Made by a program: the position numbers and the translations under genes
Shown here: one piece after another, positions 27,234 through 35,110 of the stretch
How the letters are laid out: each line of letters opens with the position of its first letter
How positions within the stretch are numbered: position 1 is the first letter of the stretch
NCBI RefSeq assembly: GCF_025137375.1
Contig: NZ_CP073720.1
Span: 5,046,501-5,110,500, forward strand
Length of the DNA: 64,000 nt
Origin: Dactylosporangium fulvum
GTDB taxonomy: Bacteria > Actinomycetota > Actinomycetes > Mycobacteriales > Micromonosporaceae
Direction of reading: 5' to 3'
Notes under the pieces: model-generated
Told to the model about the DNA's origin: nothing
What the model saw: the letters and a program-made list of their open reading frames with translations, nothing else
Databases searched by the model: none

Positions 27234-27776
27234 TCAGTGGCTGAACGGCTCCAGGCAGCCGAACTCGGCGGCCGAGCCGGTCACCGACGCCCGGACCTGT
27301 TCCGGGCGCACGTCGCCGATGACGCAGCCGCGGGTGCCGACGCGGACGCCGTACGCGGCGCCGGGCACCGACGGGTCACTCATTCCCCTGACCTGCACCC
27401 GGTCGGCCGGGAAGCCGAGGCCGGTGAGGGTGGCTCCGGTCGTCTCGGGGCTGACGTCACCGGCCTGGCGCTGCGCCTCCAATGCGGTCCGGATGCGCCC
27501 CGCGGCCTCCTCGCTGAGGCGGTTGTCCTCGGCAGTGAGGTCCGGGCGCTGCTTCCAGGCGTTGTTGTCCGCATGGTTGGGCGGGCCGTCACCCGGCCCG
27601 GTGGTGGCGACCGTACCGGCCGTCGGTCCGGCCGTCGTGCCGGCTGCCGCGGTGGCGCTGACCCCCGGGTCGCCGGGCAGGGGCTCGTCGCCGACCGCCG
27701 CACCCGGGCGGGCGCAACCCACCAGTGCCAGCATCACCATCGCGACCGTGGCCGCGCGTACTGTCCCCGTTTTCAT
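27234..27776 (-). CDS. Small secreted lipoprotein, hypothetical
   Basis: A 180-residue protein starting MKTGTVRAATVAMVMLALVGC, a lipoprotein signal with lipobox LVG-C. A Gly/Ala/Thr/Pro-rich linker (to about residue 65) leads to a globular domain of about 110 residues (KQRPDLTAEDNRLSEEAAGRI; TLTGLGFPADRVQVRG; GVRVGTRGCVIGDV). Two Cys in the domain may form a disulfide. No family is recognised. I use ATG 27776 because the signal peptide begins there. A perfect dyad lies 43 bases upstream. Confidence 0.75.
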   Translation of the reverse strand: MKTGTVRAATVAMVMLALVGCARPGAAVGDEPLPGDPGVSATAAAGTTAGPTAGTVATTGPGDGPPNHADNNAWKQRPDLTAEDNRLSEEAAGRIRTALEAQRQAGDVSPETTGATLTGLGFPADRVQVRGMSDPSVPGAAYGVRVGTRGCVIGDVRPEQVRASVTGSAAEFGCLEPFSH

Positions 27777-27818
27777 GGGCCAATTCTGCCCGGCCCGGCG
27801 GCGCCGGCCATCGGCTGT

Positions 27819-27841
27819 GCTACTCAGGCGGGCTGAGTAGC
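27819..27841. promoter_or_regulatory. Perfect dyad between lipoprotein and XRE genes
   Basis: GCTACTCAG-GCGGG-CTGAGTAGC, 9+5+9, between two divergent genes. Its half-site CTACTCAG recurs (minus strand) upstream of the DUF397 gene at about 30435, so it may be the operator of the XRE-DUF5753 regulator. Confidence 0.55.
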
Positions 27842-27978
27842 GACGGGCCGGCTCCCTGAACGTGTGGTCAGGCAAATCGCCCGGTACGAAGTCTGCCCGG
27901 CCGACCGTGTAACTGCGGGTGCACACGCTGTAGGGTGTCGGAGTCGTCGTTCATCGTGAGTTCGCGCGGGAGTCAGCC

Positions 27979-28800
27979 ATGCCGATCACCGGACAGCGAG
28001 TGGTCCGCCGGACACTCGGGCGGCGGATGACCCGGTTACGGCTGGCGAGCGGCAAGAGCCGCCGCGAGGTCGCCGAGGCGAAGCTGGGCATCTCCGAGCC
28101 GACCCTCCACCGGATCGAGACCGGCAAGGTCCCGGTGTCCCCGGCGAACGTGCGGGCCCTGTGCTGGCTCTACGGCGCCGACCAGAGCATCACCGACGCG
28201 CTGGCCGAGCTGGCGCTGGGCACCTCGCAGGAAGAGTGGTGGGACGCCAACCCGGTGATCCCGGACTGGTTCAAGCTCTACGTCGGGCTGGAGGCCAGCG
28301 CCAACCAGATCAGCACCTACGACGGCGAGATCGTCCCCGGTGAGCTGCAGACCGAGCAATACGCGGTGGCGGTGTTCGCGGCCGAGCAGCCCGCCGACAA
28401 CGAGGCGGCGCAGCGGCACGTGAAGCTCCGCATGCAGCGGCAGCAGGCGCTGTTCAGCCGATCGCCGGTCCCGCGGCTGGCGACCGTGATCGGCGAAGGT
28501 GTCCTGACCCGGCAGGTCGGCGGCAAGGCCGTGCTCGACGGGCAGATCGAGCACCTGCGGCAGATCGCCGGCCGCGGTCTGGTCGACATCCGCGTGTTGC
28601 CGTTCGCGGCCGGTGCGCATGCCGCGATGGCCGGCGCCTTCCGCATCCTCGACTTCGACGACCCGGACGACCCGGACATGGTGTACATCGAGTCGCACGT
28701 CGGCGCGATGTACCTCGAGGAGGCGCACGAGATCGCCGAGTACCGCCGCATCTTCGAGCTGGTCCGGAAGGCTTCGGTGCCGCTGGCGGAGTTTCGATAA
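27979..28800 (+). CDS. XRE-DUF5753 (Scr1-like) transcriptional regulator
   Basis: A 273-residue regulator with an N-terminal XRE helix-turn-helix (LGRRMTRLRLASGKSRREVA and LGISEPTLHRIETGKV, residues 13-50) and a DUF5753 domain (YDGEIVPGELQTEQYAVAVF, then VIGEGVLTRQVGG and VDIRVLPFAAGAHAAMAG). Such proteins occur in hundreds of copies in actinomycetes, usually paired with a DUF397 protein that they bind, in a toxin-antitoxin-like switch. The DUF397 partner lies at 30.15-30.35 kb. GGGAG precedes ATG 27979. The upstream dyad is a candidate autoregulatory site. Confidence 0.92.
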   Translation: MPITGQRVVRRTLGRRMTRLRLASGKSRREVAEAKLGISEPTLHRIETGKVPVSPANVRALCWLYGADQSITDALAELALGTSQEEWWDANPVIPDWFKLYVGLEASANQISTYDGEIVPGELQTEQYAVAVFAAEQPADNEAAQRHVKLRMQRQQALFSRSPVPRLATVIGEGVLTRQVGGKAVLDGQIEHLRQIAGRGLVDIRVLPFAAGAHAAMAGAFRILDFDDPDDPDMVYIESHVGAMYLEEAHEIAEYRRIFELVRKASVPLAEFR

Positions 28801-28849
28801 CCATCGTTTTGTACGGGCCGGGTATGATCACGCGGACGGGGCGTGATCC

Positions 28850-29707
28850 ATGGGAATACGCCGACATCCCGACCCGAGGGTGGTAACGGTGGCAGGTGTG
28901 GGAAGCGGCGGTGAGCCGAAGCCGGCGACCGCGGCCCGGATCTACGACTATCACCTCGGCGGCATCCACAACTTTCCCGCGGACCGCGAGGCCGGCGACG
29001 CGGTCGCTCGCTTGTTCCCGCTGGTGCCGGCCCTGGCGCGGACCAACCGCGCCTTCCTGCGCCGCGCCGTCCGGCACCTGGCCGAGTCGGGCGTCCGCCA
29101 GTTCCTCGACATCGGCTCGGGCATCCCGACGGCCGGCAACGTCCACGAGGTGGCCAGGTCGGTCGTCCCCGACGCGCGGGCGGTCTACGTCGACATCGAC
29201 CCGGTAGCCGTGTCCGAGAGCCTCGAGATCCTCGCCGGCGACGAGCGCGCCGGCGCCGTGCGCGCCGACGTGCGCGACCCGCAGGCGATCCTCGGCCATC
29301 CGCAGGTGCGTCGCCTGCTCGACTTCGGCGAGCCCGTGGGACTCCTGCTCATCGCGGTCCTGCACTTCGTCCCCGACGACGAGGCGGCCCAGGCCGCGGT
29401 CCGGCAGCTGCGGGAGGCCCTGGTGCCCGGCAGTTACGTCGTGGTGTCGCACGCCGCCTCCGACGGCGTGCCGGACGACGACTCCGGCCATCTGGCCGTC
29501 GCGAAGGACGTTTACCAGCGCAGCACCGCGACCCCGTTCCACCTCCGCTCCCGCCCGCAGGTGGAGCGGTTCTTCGAGGGCCTGGAGCTCGTCGAGCCGG
29601 GCGTGGTCTGGCTGCCGGAGTGGCGCCCCACCCCGGACGACCCGGCCGACTTCGTGCAGGACCCGCCCCGCAGTGCCGGCCTGGCCGGCGTCGCCCGGGT
29701 CCGCTGA
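28850..29707 (+). CDS. SAM-dependent methyltransferase, DUF574 family
   Basis: A 285-residue S-adenosyl-methionine methyltransferase of the actinobacterial DUF574 family. The hallmark start RIYDYHLGGIHNFPADREAG is present, then FLDIGSGIPTAGNVHEVA (SAM loop), YVDIDPVAV (acidic ribose ligand), RADVRDPQAIL and LHFVPDDEAAQAAVRQL. It is typically a neighbour of XRE-DUF5753/DUF397 pairs; its substrate is not known. ATG 28850 is used; GTG 28889 behind GAGGGTGG is an alternative that gives a more usual N-terminus. Confidence 0.9.
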   Translation: MGIRRHPDPRVVTVAGVGSGGEPKPATAARIYDYHLGGIHNFPADREAGDAVARLFPLVPALARTNRAFLRRAVRHLAESGVRQFLDIGSGIPTAGNVHEVARSVVPDARAVYVDIDPVAVSESLEILAGDERAGAVRADVRDPQAILGHPQVRRLLDFGEPVGLLLIAVLHFVPDDEAAQAAVRQLREALVPGSYVVVSHAASDGVPDDDSGHLAVAKDVYQRSTATPFHLRSRPQVERFFEGLELVEPGVVWLPEWRPTPDDPADFVQDPPRSAGLAGVARVR

Positions 29708-30147
29708 CCTCCACGCGCCCCGGCGACGGGCCGGCGGCGGTCCCGGGGCCACACCGGGGCGATGTCGCTGCGGCACGCGTTGACGGTGCTCGGAGCGTGG
29801 CGGGAGGTGCTTCCGCCGCTCACGGCGTCGCTGTGGACACCGGCCGGTGGCCTGGAGCGGGCTTGGCCGACCACGATCGGGCGGTGCTGTCCTTCATGCT
29901 CTGGTCGGTCACCGACCGCGGCACGTTCCGGAACGGCCACGAGGGACCGGATCGGCCGTCGTGGGGGCGGCCCGCGAGAACGCGTTGATCGAGGCGGCGT
30001 TCGTCGCCCCGCGGGCGGATCTGTTCGCCACCGTGCAATGGATCGACCGGGCAGACGTCTGAACCCGGCGCTGCGGGTTTGCGTCGCCGGCTTGGCGGCT
30101 GCACTGCCGCGGCCGGCGACGCTCCATGCGAATCGTTCGCGGTCGGC
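29708..30147. other. 440-bp region without a recognisable gene
   Basis: Frames are open in patches (for example 29847-30062, ending AAFVAPRADLFATVQWIDRA), and codon-like GC patterning changes frame midway, as in a decayed gene. I cannot name a family for any piece, so I leave it unassigned. Confidence 0.5.
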
Positions 30148-30351
30148 TCAGCCGTTGAGGAGCTGGTCGAACTCGCCCCGCTTGGCGCCGAAGAGGAACG
30201 AGTCCCATTCCTCCGGGGTGAACAGCACGCTGCCGGCGCCGGGGTTCTTGCTGTTGCGGACCTCGATCAGGCCGTTGTATCGGCGCGCTTCGACGCAGCT
30301 GCCGCCGTTCCCCGTCGAACGGCTGGACATGATCCATTCAGTGTGTTGCAT
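30148..30351 (-). CDS. DUF397 domain protein
   Basis: A 67-residue protein that is a textbook DUF397 domain: SSRSTGNGGSCVEARRY, then VRNSKNPGAGSVLFTPEEWD and SFLFGAKRGEFDQ. DUF397 proteins partner XRE-DUF5753 regulators. Here the regulator is 1.3 kb away on the other strand with a methyltransferase between. GGAG precedes ATG 30351. A TACTC-T-GAGTA dyad about 80 bases upstream shares its half-site with the dyad next to the regulator gene. Confidence 0.92.
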   Translation of the reverse strand: MQHTEWIMSSRSTGNGGSCVEARRYNGLIEVRNSKNPGAGSVLFTPEEWDSFLFGAKRGEFDQLLNG

Positions 30352-30430
30352 CCGTTACTCCTCGCTGTGGCGCGACGTCAAGCGATCGTCGGCGGCTGGC
30401 GGTGTACCGCTGCGAACTACGTCACACACT

Positions 30431-30441
30431 TACTCTGAGTA
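30431..30441. promoter_or_regulatory. TACTC-T-GAGTA dyad upstream of DUF397
   Basis: A short perfect 5+1+5 dyad. On the minus strand it reads CTACTCAGAGTAAG, sharing CTACTCAG with the dyad at 27819-27841, which suggests a common binding protein. Confidence 0.45.
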
Positions 30442-30729
30442 GTTGCTCACCAACCAACCGCCATGGACTCTGGAACGTCTTGTGCCTGGTGGTCCACTAT
30501 CTGTGCACTGCCGGTGCCGCCGTTGCATCTTTCACCATGAAACCGCGGCTGACATAGCGTAATGGAAATCCGCTCGTGTGCATGTTCTCCCGGTGACGAT
30601 TTGTCGCCGTGAAATCTTGCACAGGGCTTGCTGCGCTGACATGCTCATCGGCAGAGAAGCGTCGGCGGTTACGGCGGCCGGCGATCTCGAACCGCGACCT
30701 GCGCGTCGATCTGCACGGGAAGGAATGTC
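30442..30729. other. Intergenic region, no gene seen
   Basis: Unusually AT-rich patches for this genome (about 30480-30640) with no frame I can support. It probably holds promoters for the small Cys/His gene downstream and for DUF397 on the other strand. Confidence 0.5.
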
Positions 30730-30894
30730 GTGTCCGCACAGCCCGCCGCCCCGCCGCATACGGCCAGTTGCGGGCACCGCTGGACCGACGCCAGGGCGTG
30801 TCAGGCCGGTGACGAGCATCGCTGCACGAGGGCGAGTCTCGAGCACCGTTCCCACATCTGCGCGTGTCACGCGGTCCAGCTGCGTGCCGCCTGA
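30730..30894 (+). CDS. 54-residue Cys/His-rich small protein
   Basis: GTG 30730 lies six bases after GGAAGGA and opens VSAQPAAPPHTASCGHRW, then ACQAGDEHRCTRASLEHR and SHICACHAVQLRAA before a TGA. Five Cys and seven His in 54 residues are spaced like a small zinc-binding or ferrous-metal-binding domain (C-x-H, C-x5-H-x-C, H-x-C-x-C-H). It fits no family that I know. It is followed 60 bases later by another small gene with a strong ribosome-binding site. Confidence 0.6.
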   Translation: MSAQPAAPPHTASCGHRWTDARACQAGDEHRCTRASLEHRSHICACHAVQLRAA

Positions 30895-30954
30895 GCCCAA
30901 CCCGTCGGCGCCCGTCAGGCAGGGCCGCTCGACCGGAATTCGACGGAGGTGAAC

Positions 30955-31230
30955 ATGTCCGCGCCAAGCCGTTTGAGCGCGCCGCAAGCGTTCAGCCCGG
31001 GAGACCGGGTCTGGGTGCCGAAAGCGGGAGTCCAGCGCCCCGGCATCGTGCTGTGCTCCTCGCCCGACGCCGCCACCGTGCGGTACCGCCCGAACGACGG
31101 CCGGGGGACCGGCGTGGACACGGTGACCGCCGTCAACCTGACGACGCGCAACGACGCCGACCCGCTGCTCGACAGCACCCTGGACTTCGCACTGAGCCGG
31201 CGCATCCCGGCCACCGAGCGAGTGGCCTGA
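30955..31230 (+). CDS. Small hypothetical protein, KOW/SH3-like fold possible
   Basis: A 91-residue soluble protein. FSPGDRVWVPKAGVQRPGIV followed by LCSSPDAATVRYRP resembles a small beta-barrel (KOW or SH3-like) with its GDxVWVP opening. The C-terminal third is helical and charged. GGAGG lies five bases before ATG 30955, which decides the start over the in-frame GTG at 30949. Role unknown; it may be co-expressed with the Cys/His-rich protein. Confidence 0.7.
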   Translation: MSAPSRLSAPQAFSPGDRVWVPKAGVQRPGIVLCSSPDAATVRYRPNDGRGTGVDTVTAVNLTTRNDADPLLDSTLDFALSRRIPATERVA

Positions 31231-31253
31231 GCGCGCCGTCTCCGCGGTCCGGC

Positions 31254-34031
31254 TCAGCCGGGCTGGTTGACCCGGTCGTCCGGTGTCACCGTCTTCAACG
31301 CGTCGGTCAGCGCCGCACGTGACGTGATGCCGAGCTTCGGGAAGACCCGGTGCAGGTGGGCGCTCACCGTCCGGTGCGACAGGAAGAGTCGCTCGCCGAT
31401 CTGCTTGTTGGTCAGGCCCGTGGCGGCGAGCGTCGCGATCTGCCGCTCCTGAAAGGTCAGCTGCGCACGGGCGACGGGCTGCTGCGGTGCCCGGGCCACA
31501 CCGGTGGCCCGCAGTTCGTTGCGCGCCCGCTCCGCCCACGGCTGCGCGCCCAGCTGGTCGAGCGTCTCCAGCGCCGCGCGCAGGTGCAGCCGTGCCCGGC
31601 CGGTGTCGCGGGTGCGGCGCAGCCACTCGCCGTACGCGAGCTGGATCCGCGCCTGCTCGAACGGCCACCGTTCGCTCTCGGGCGACCGCAGTGCGATCTG
31701 GAACAGCGCGTCGGCCTCCTCGTCGGACGCGGCGAGCGCGGCCGCCCCGGCGGTGATGAGCGCGGTCCGCGGCGAGATCCGCCCGATGCCCTCCCGCTTC
31801 GCGGCGGCGACGTGGTCGCGCGCCTGATCGGCGCGACCGGTCCGCATCGCCGCCTCGACCAGGTCCATGACCATCCAGCGGGCGGGGATGCCCGGCGAAG
31901 GCATCCCGGGCGGGTTGATCAGCGTCGCCTGCACGTACGCCTCCTCGAAATCGCCCTGACCGAGCGCGGCGACGGTGCGGGCCTGCCGGACGAGCGCCTG
32001 CGTCAGGCCCACGCCACGGGGCGCGGCCCACCTCGTGATCTCGTCGGTGAGCGCATGACAGCGTGCGACGTTGCCGCGGGCGGCCTCGAGGAACGCCAGA
32101 TGGCTCAGCAGTTGGCCCTCGAACAGGTGGTATCCGTGTGCCACCGCCAGGTCGAGCCCCTCCCGCAGCAGGCCCTCCGCCTCGTCCCACCGGCCGTGGT
32201 ACGAGGAGTCGGCGCCGAGCATGAACAGGCCGGAGAGGACGAAGCTGACCGCGCCGCCGTCGCGTTCCCGGTCGACCATCCGCCGGATCGCGTGCCGGAA
32301 CGGCGCCAGGGCGTCGACCCGCAGCGCCGCGTACGCGAGCGGGGTGAAGTGCCACGAGCCGGCGTCGCACGACAGGCCCTCGATCGTGCGGATGATGCCC
32401 TCCCGCACCGGATACGGCGGGCGCGCCGGGTCGGTGATGGCGTCGTAGCACAGCCGCAGCGGGGTGACGCCGTCCGGCTCGTACCGGTTGATCGTCTTGT
32501 CCAGCAGGTCCCACAGCTCGCGCCGGGCCCCGTATTCGCAGACGAACAGCAGTGCGCTGAGCGTGTCGTCGATCCATTCCCGCGACGCCTCGGTGCTGTC
32601 GGCGCCCCGGTCCAGCGCCTCGGCGAGGAGGCGGTGGCCGGTGTCGATGTCCCCCTCGGCGTGGATGAGGCCCAGCGCGACCGCGGCCGCGGTGAAGACC
32701 GACCCGGTCGGGCTGTCCTGGACCTGGCGTGCCTCGGCGAGCAGCTGGGTCGCCCGGCCGAGCGGGCCGGTCACGCTCGCCAGGGACGCGGCCTCGACCA
32801 GCCGCCGGAAGCGGTCCGCCGGCTCCGGGCTCAGCTCGCTGGCGCGGACCAGTGCGGACACGGCGGCCGAGGCGCTGCCGCAGCGCTGGGCGGCCCGCGC
32901 CGTCTGCTGCAGGGCCATGGCCACCTCCTCGTCGGGTGCCGCCGCGGCCTCCGCGAGGTGCCACACCCGCCGGGACGGGTCGCCGGCCAGGGCGTCGGCC
33001 AGTGCCCGGTGCGCGGCCCGCCGCTCGTCCGGCGTCGACAGCTGGACAAGCGCGGCGCGGACCAGCGGGTGCCAGAACGTCAGGGGGTCGTGGACCGTGC
33101 CGGCGCGCACCAGGTGGGCCGTCTCGGCCGGTTCGAGGTCGTCGACGCCACCGTCGGCCGCCGCGCGGACGGTGCCCAGCGGCGCTGCGGACTCCAGCGC
33201 GGCGAGCAGCAGCAGGTGCCGGGTCCGGCGCGGCAGGCCGGCGATGCCGGCACCGTACACGTCGAGAAGCCGCCGGCTGAGCCGCGGCGGGTCGGGCAGC
33301 AGGTCCTGGCCGGCGTGCTCCCGGTCGGTGAGCGTGCCGACCAGTTCCTGCAGGGCGAGCGGGTTGCCGGCCGCCTCGGTGATCAGGCGCCGGCGGACCG
33401 CCGCGGCCAGGTCCGGGTGCAGGCGCTCCAGCAGGGCGTCCGCAGCCGGCTCGGCGAGCGGGCCGATCTGCCGTTCGGGCAGCCGGACCTGGTCGAACGG
33501 GCTCTCCGCGCAGGTGCGGCCGGCGGCCAGCACCAGGATCGGCGCGCCGGCGAGCCGCCGGGCGACGAACCCGAGCACGACCGCGCTGTCGTGGTCGACC
33601 CACGGCACGTCGTCGAGCACGATGAGCACGGGCCGCTCGGCGGCGACGTCCTCGAGCAGGGTGAGCACGGCGGTCGCGACGATGAGCGGGTCCGTCTCTG
33701 TCCCGCCCATCCCGAGCAGCCGGTGGAGGGCGGCGCGGTGGCCGGGCGCGAGGCGGTCGGCGTGGGCCCGCAGCGGGTGGAGCAGTTGGTGCAGGGTCGA
33801 GTAGCCGATGCCCGACTCGAACTCGACGCCGGAGACCCGCAGCACCCGCATCCCGGCGTCCCGGGCCTTCGTGGCGGTCGCGTCGAGCAGAGCCGTCTTG
33901 CCGATCCCGGGCTCGCCGCGCAGCAGCAGGCTGCTGCCTCGCCGCTCGGCGCGAACCTCGATCAGAAGCTCGTCGAGGAGTTCCAGTTCGCCGGCGCGCC
34001 CCACCAGGCTTCCCGGAACGGTACTGGTCAC
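31254..34031 (-). CDS. LuxR-family regulator with AAA ATPase (LAL type)
   Basis: A 925-residue large ATP-binding LuxR regulator. Residues 1-180 carry a P-loop (LLRGEPGIGKTALLDATA) and Walker B (PVLIVLDDVPWVD); the middle 600 residues are TPR-like helices; the end is a LuxR helix-turn-helix (LTFQERQIATLAATGLTNKQ with IGERLFLSHRTVSAHLHRVF). Such proteins activate secondary-metabolite or maltose-type operons on binding an inducer. It starts with GTG 34031, eight bases after GGAG. It stands alone, convergent with the small genes and divergent from the esterase-like gene, so its targets cannot be assigned from position. Confidence 0.93.
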   Translation of the reverse strand: MTSTVPGSLVGRAGELELLDELLIEVRAERRGSSLLLRGEPGIGKTALLDATATKARDAGMRVLRVSGVEFESGIGYSTLHQLLHPLRAHADRLAPGHRAALHRLLGMGGTETDPLIVATAVLTLLEDVAAERPVLIVLDDVPWVDHDSAVVLGFVARRLAGAPILVLAAGRTCAESPFDQVRLPERQIGPLAEPAADALLERLHPDLAAAVRRRLITEAAGNPLALQELVGTLTDREHAGQDLLPDPPRLSRRLLDVYGAGIAGLPRRTRHLLLLAALESAAPLGTVRAAADGGVDDLEPAETAHLVRAGTVHDPLTFWHPLVRAALVQLSTPDERRAAHRALADALAGDPSRRVWHLAEAAAAPDEEVAMALQQTARAAQRCGSASAAVSALVRASELSPEPADRFRRLVEAASLASVTGPLGRATQLLAEARQVQDSPTGSVFTAAAVALGLIHAEGDIDTGHRLLAEALDRGADSTEASREWIDDTLSALLFVCEYGARRELWDLLDKTINRYEPDGVTPLRLCYDAITDPARPPYPVREGIIRTIEGLSCDAGSWHFTPLAYAALRVDALAPFRHAIRRMVDRERDGGAVSFVLSGLFMLGADSSYHGRWDEAEGLLREGLDLAVAHGYHLFEGQLLSHLAFLEAARGNVARCHALTDEITRWAAPRGVGLTQALVRQARTVAALGQGDFEEAYVQATLINPPGMPSPGIPARWMVMDLVEAAMRTGRADQARDHVAAAKREGIGRISPRTALITAGAAALAASDEEADALFQIALRSPESERWPFEQARIQLAYGEWLRRTRDTGRARLHLRAALETLDQLGAQPWAERARNELRATGVARAPQQPVARAQLTFQERQIATLAATGLTNKQIGERLFLSHRTVSAHLHRVFPKLGITSRAALTDALKTVTPDDRVNQPG

Positions 34032-34291
34032 AGCGACGTACTCCGTTCTGCGGCTTTCAACCGGTTTGGTAGCCGCTTAGGCATTCGTCCGGTGTCCGGC
34101 AAGCGTAGTCCGCGGATCCGTGTTGCCAACCGTTTCCCGGGTCCCGCGGTCGGAAATCCGGTGACCGACGCCACCCCTCGGCGCACCGCCAATGCGGTCA
34201 AATGACCCATGCCGGGTGGACCGCGCCGATCGCAGGCTTGCTTCGTGTACGGGCCGTACAGACACCGGCCACGAGCGAACCTGGAGCAGTG

Positions 34292-34873
34292 ATGAGCACG
34301 ATGTCGACAACCGTCGCCGAGCCGGCGCCGTGCGGCGCCTCGCACACTGTCGTCCCGACCGCACTCGACCTGCCGGGCCGGTGCCGCCCGGCACCACGCC
34401 ACCGCAACGTCCGCGGGGACGGCCCCAGCGACCTCACGATCCGCGGCGGGCCCCTCGGCGAGACGTGGCTGCGGCTCTACCGGCCGGCCGGCGTGCCCGG
34501 CCCCCTGCCCGTCATCGTCCACGTCCACGGCGGCGACGCGCCCTTCCGCGACTCGGACACACAGCGGCTGGCCTCCCGGCTCGCGGCGGAGGTGGGGGCC
34601 GCCGTGATCCTCGTGGACTACTCGCTCGCGCCCACGGCCCGCGTGCCCATCGCGCTCGAGGAGGACTACGCCGCCGTGCGCTGGGCCGCCCGGCACGGCG
34701 CCGAGCACGGCCTCGACGGCACGAGGATCGCCGTCAGCGCCGATCCGTCCGGCATGGAGCACGCCGACGAGCTGATGCTGGTCAGCGACCGGCGGGGCGG
34801 GCCGAAGCTGTCGGCCCACGTGCTGAACAGCCCGGGCGCGGCGGCGGTGCTGCGGGCCGCGCTGGCGGCGTGA
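34292..34873 (+). CDS. Truncated esterase-like (HSL-type) protein, probably inactive
   Basis: A 193-residue protein that follows the hormone-sensitive-lipase pattern: VIVHVHGGDAPFRDSDTQRL in the oxyanion HGGG position, then VILVDYSLAPTARVPIALEE and DYAAVRWAARHGAEHGLDGT. Where GDSAGG should supply the nucleophile it has AVSADPSGMEHADE, and the chain ends before the catalytic Asp and His. It is about 110 residues short of the family. It may be a non-catalytic relic. GGAG lies before ATG 34292. Confidence 0.6.
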   Translation: MSTMSTTVAEPAPCGASHTVVPTALDLPGRCRPAPRHRNVRGDGPSDLTIRGGPLGETWLRLYRPAGVPGPLPVIVHVHGGDAPFRDSDTQRLASRLAAEVGAAVILVDYSLAPTARVPIALEEDYAAVRWAARHGAEHGLDGTRIAVSADPSGMEHADELMLVSDRRGGPKLSAHVLNSPGAAAVLRAALAA

Positions 34874-35110
34874 GGAACCCCTACGGAGACCATGCGGCCG
34901 GACCGGCCGAGCGCGCGATACTCCACGCGCTCACCATACCGGCGATCGCTGCATACCGGCCCTGCGTGAGGTGGGGCCACGTGTGACCCGCAACCGAACC
35001 TCCACAGTGGACCATCGGCGGGTGGCGCCCAGGCGATCGATCATCGTCGGCTACGATCGGCGCGCCTGGCTGGTACATCCCTTGACGTCCGGAAGCAGGA
35101 GGCTGGCCGC

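Noticed and set aside
31350-34205. 951-codon plus-strand frame opposite the LuxR regulator
   Set aside because: Antisense shadow; the minus-strand protein has Walker motifs and a LuxR helix-turn-helix.
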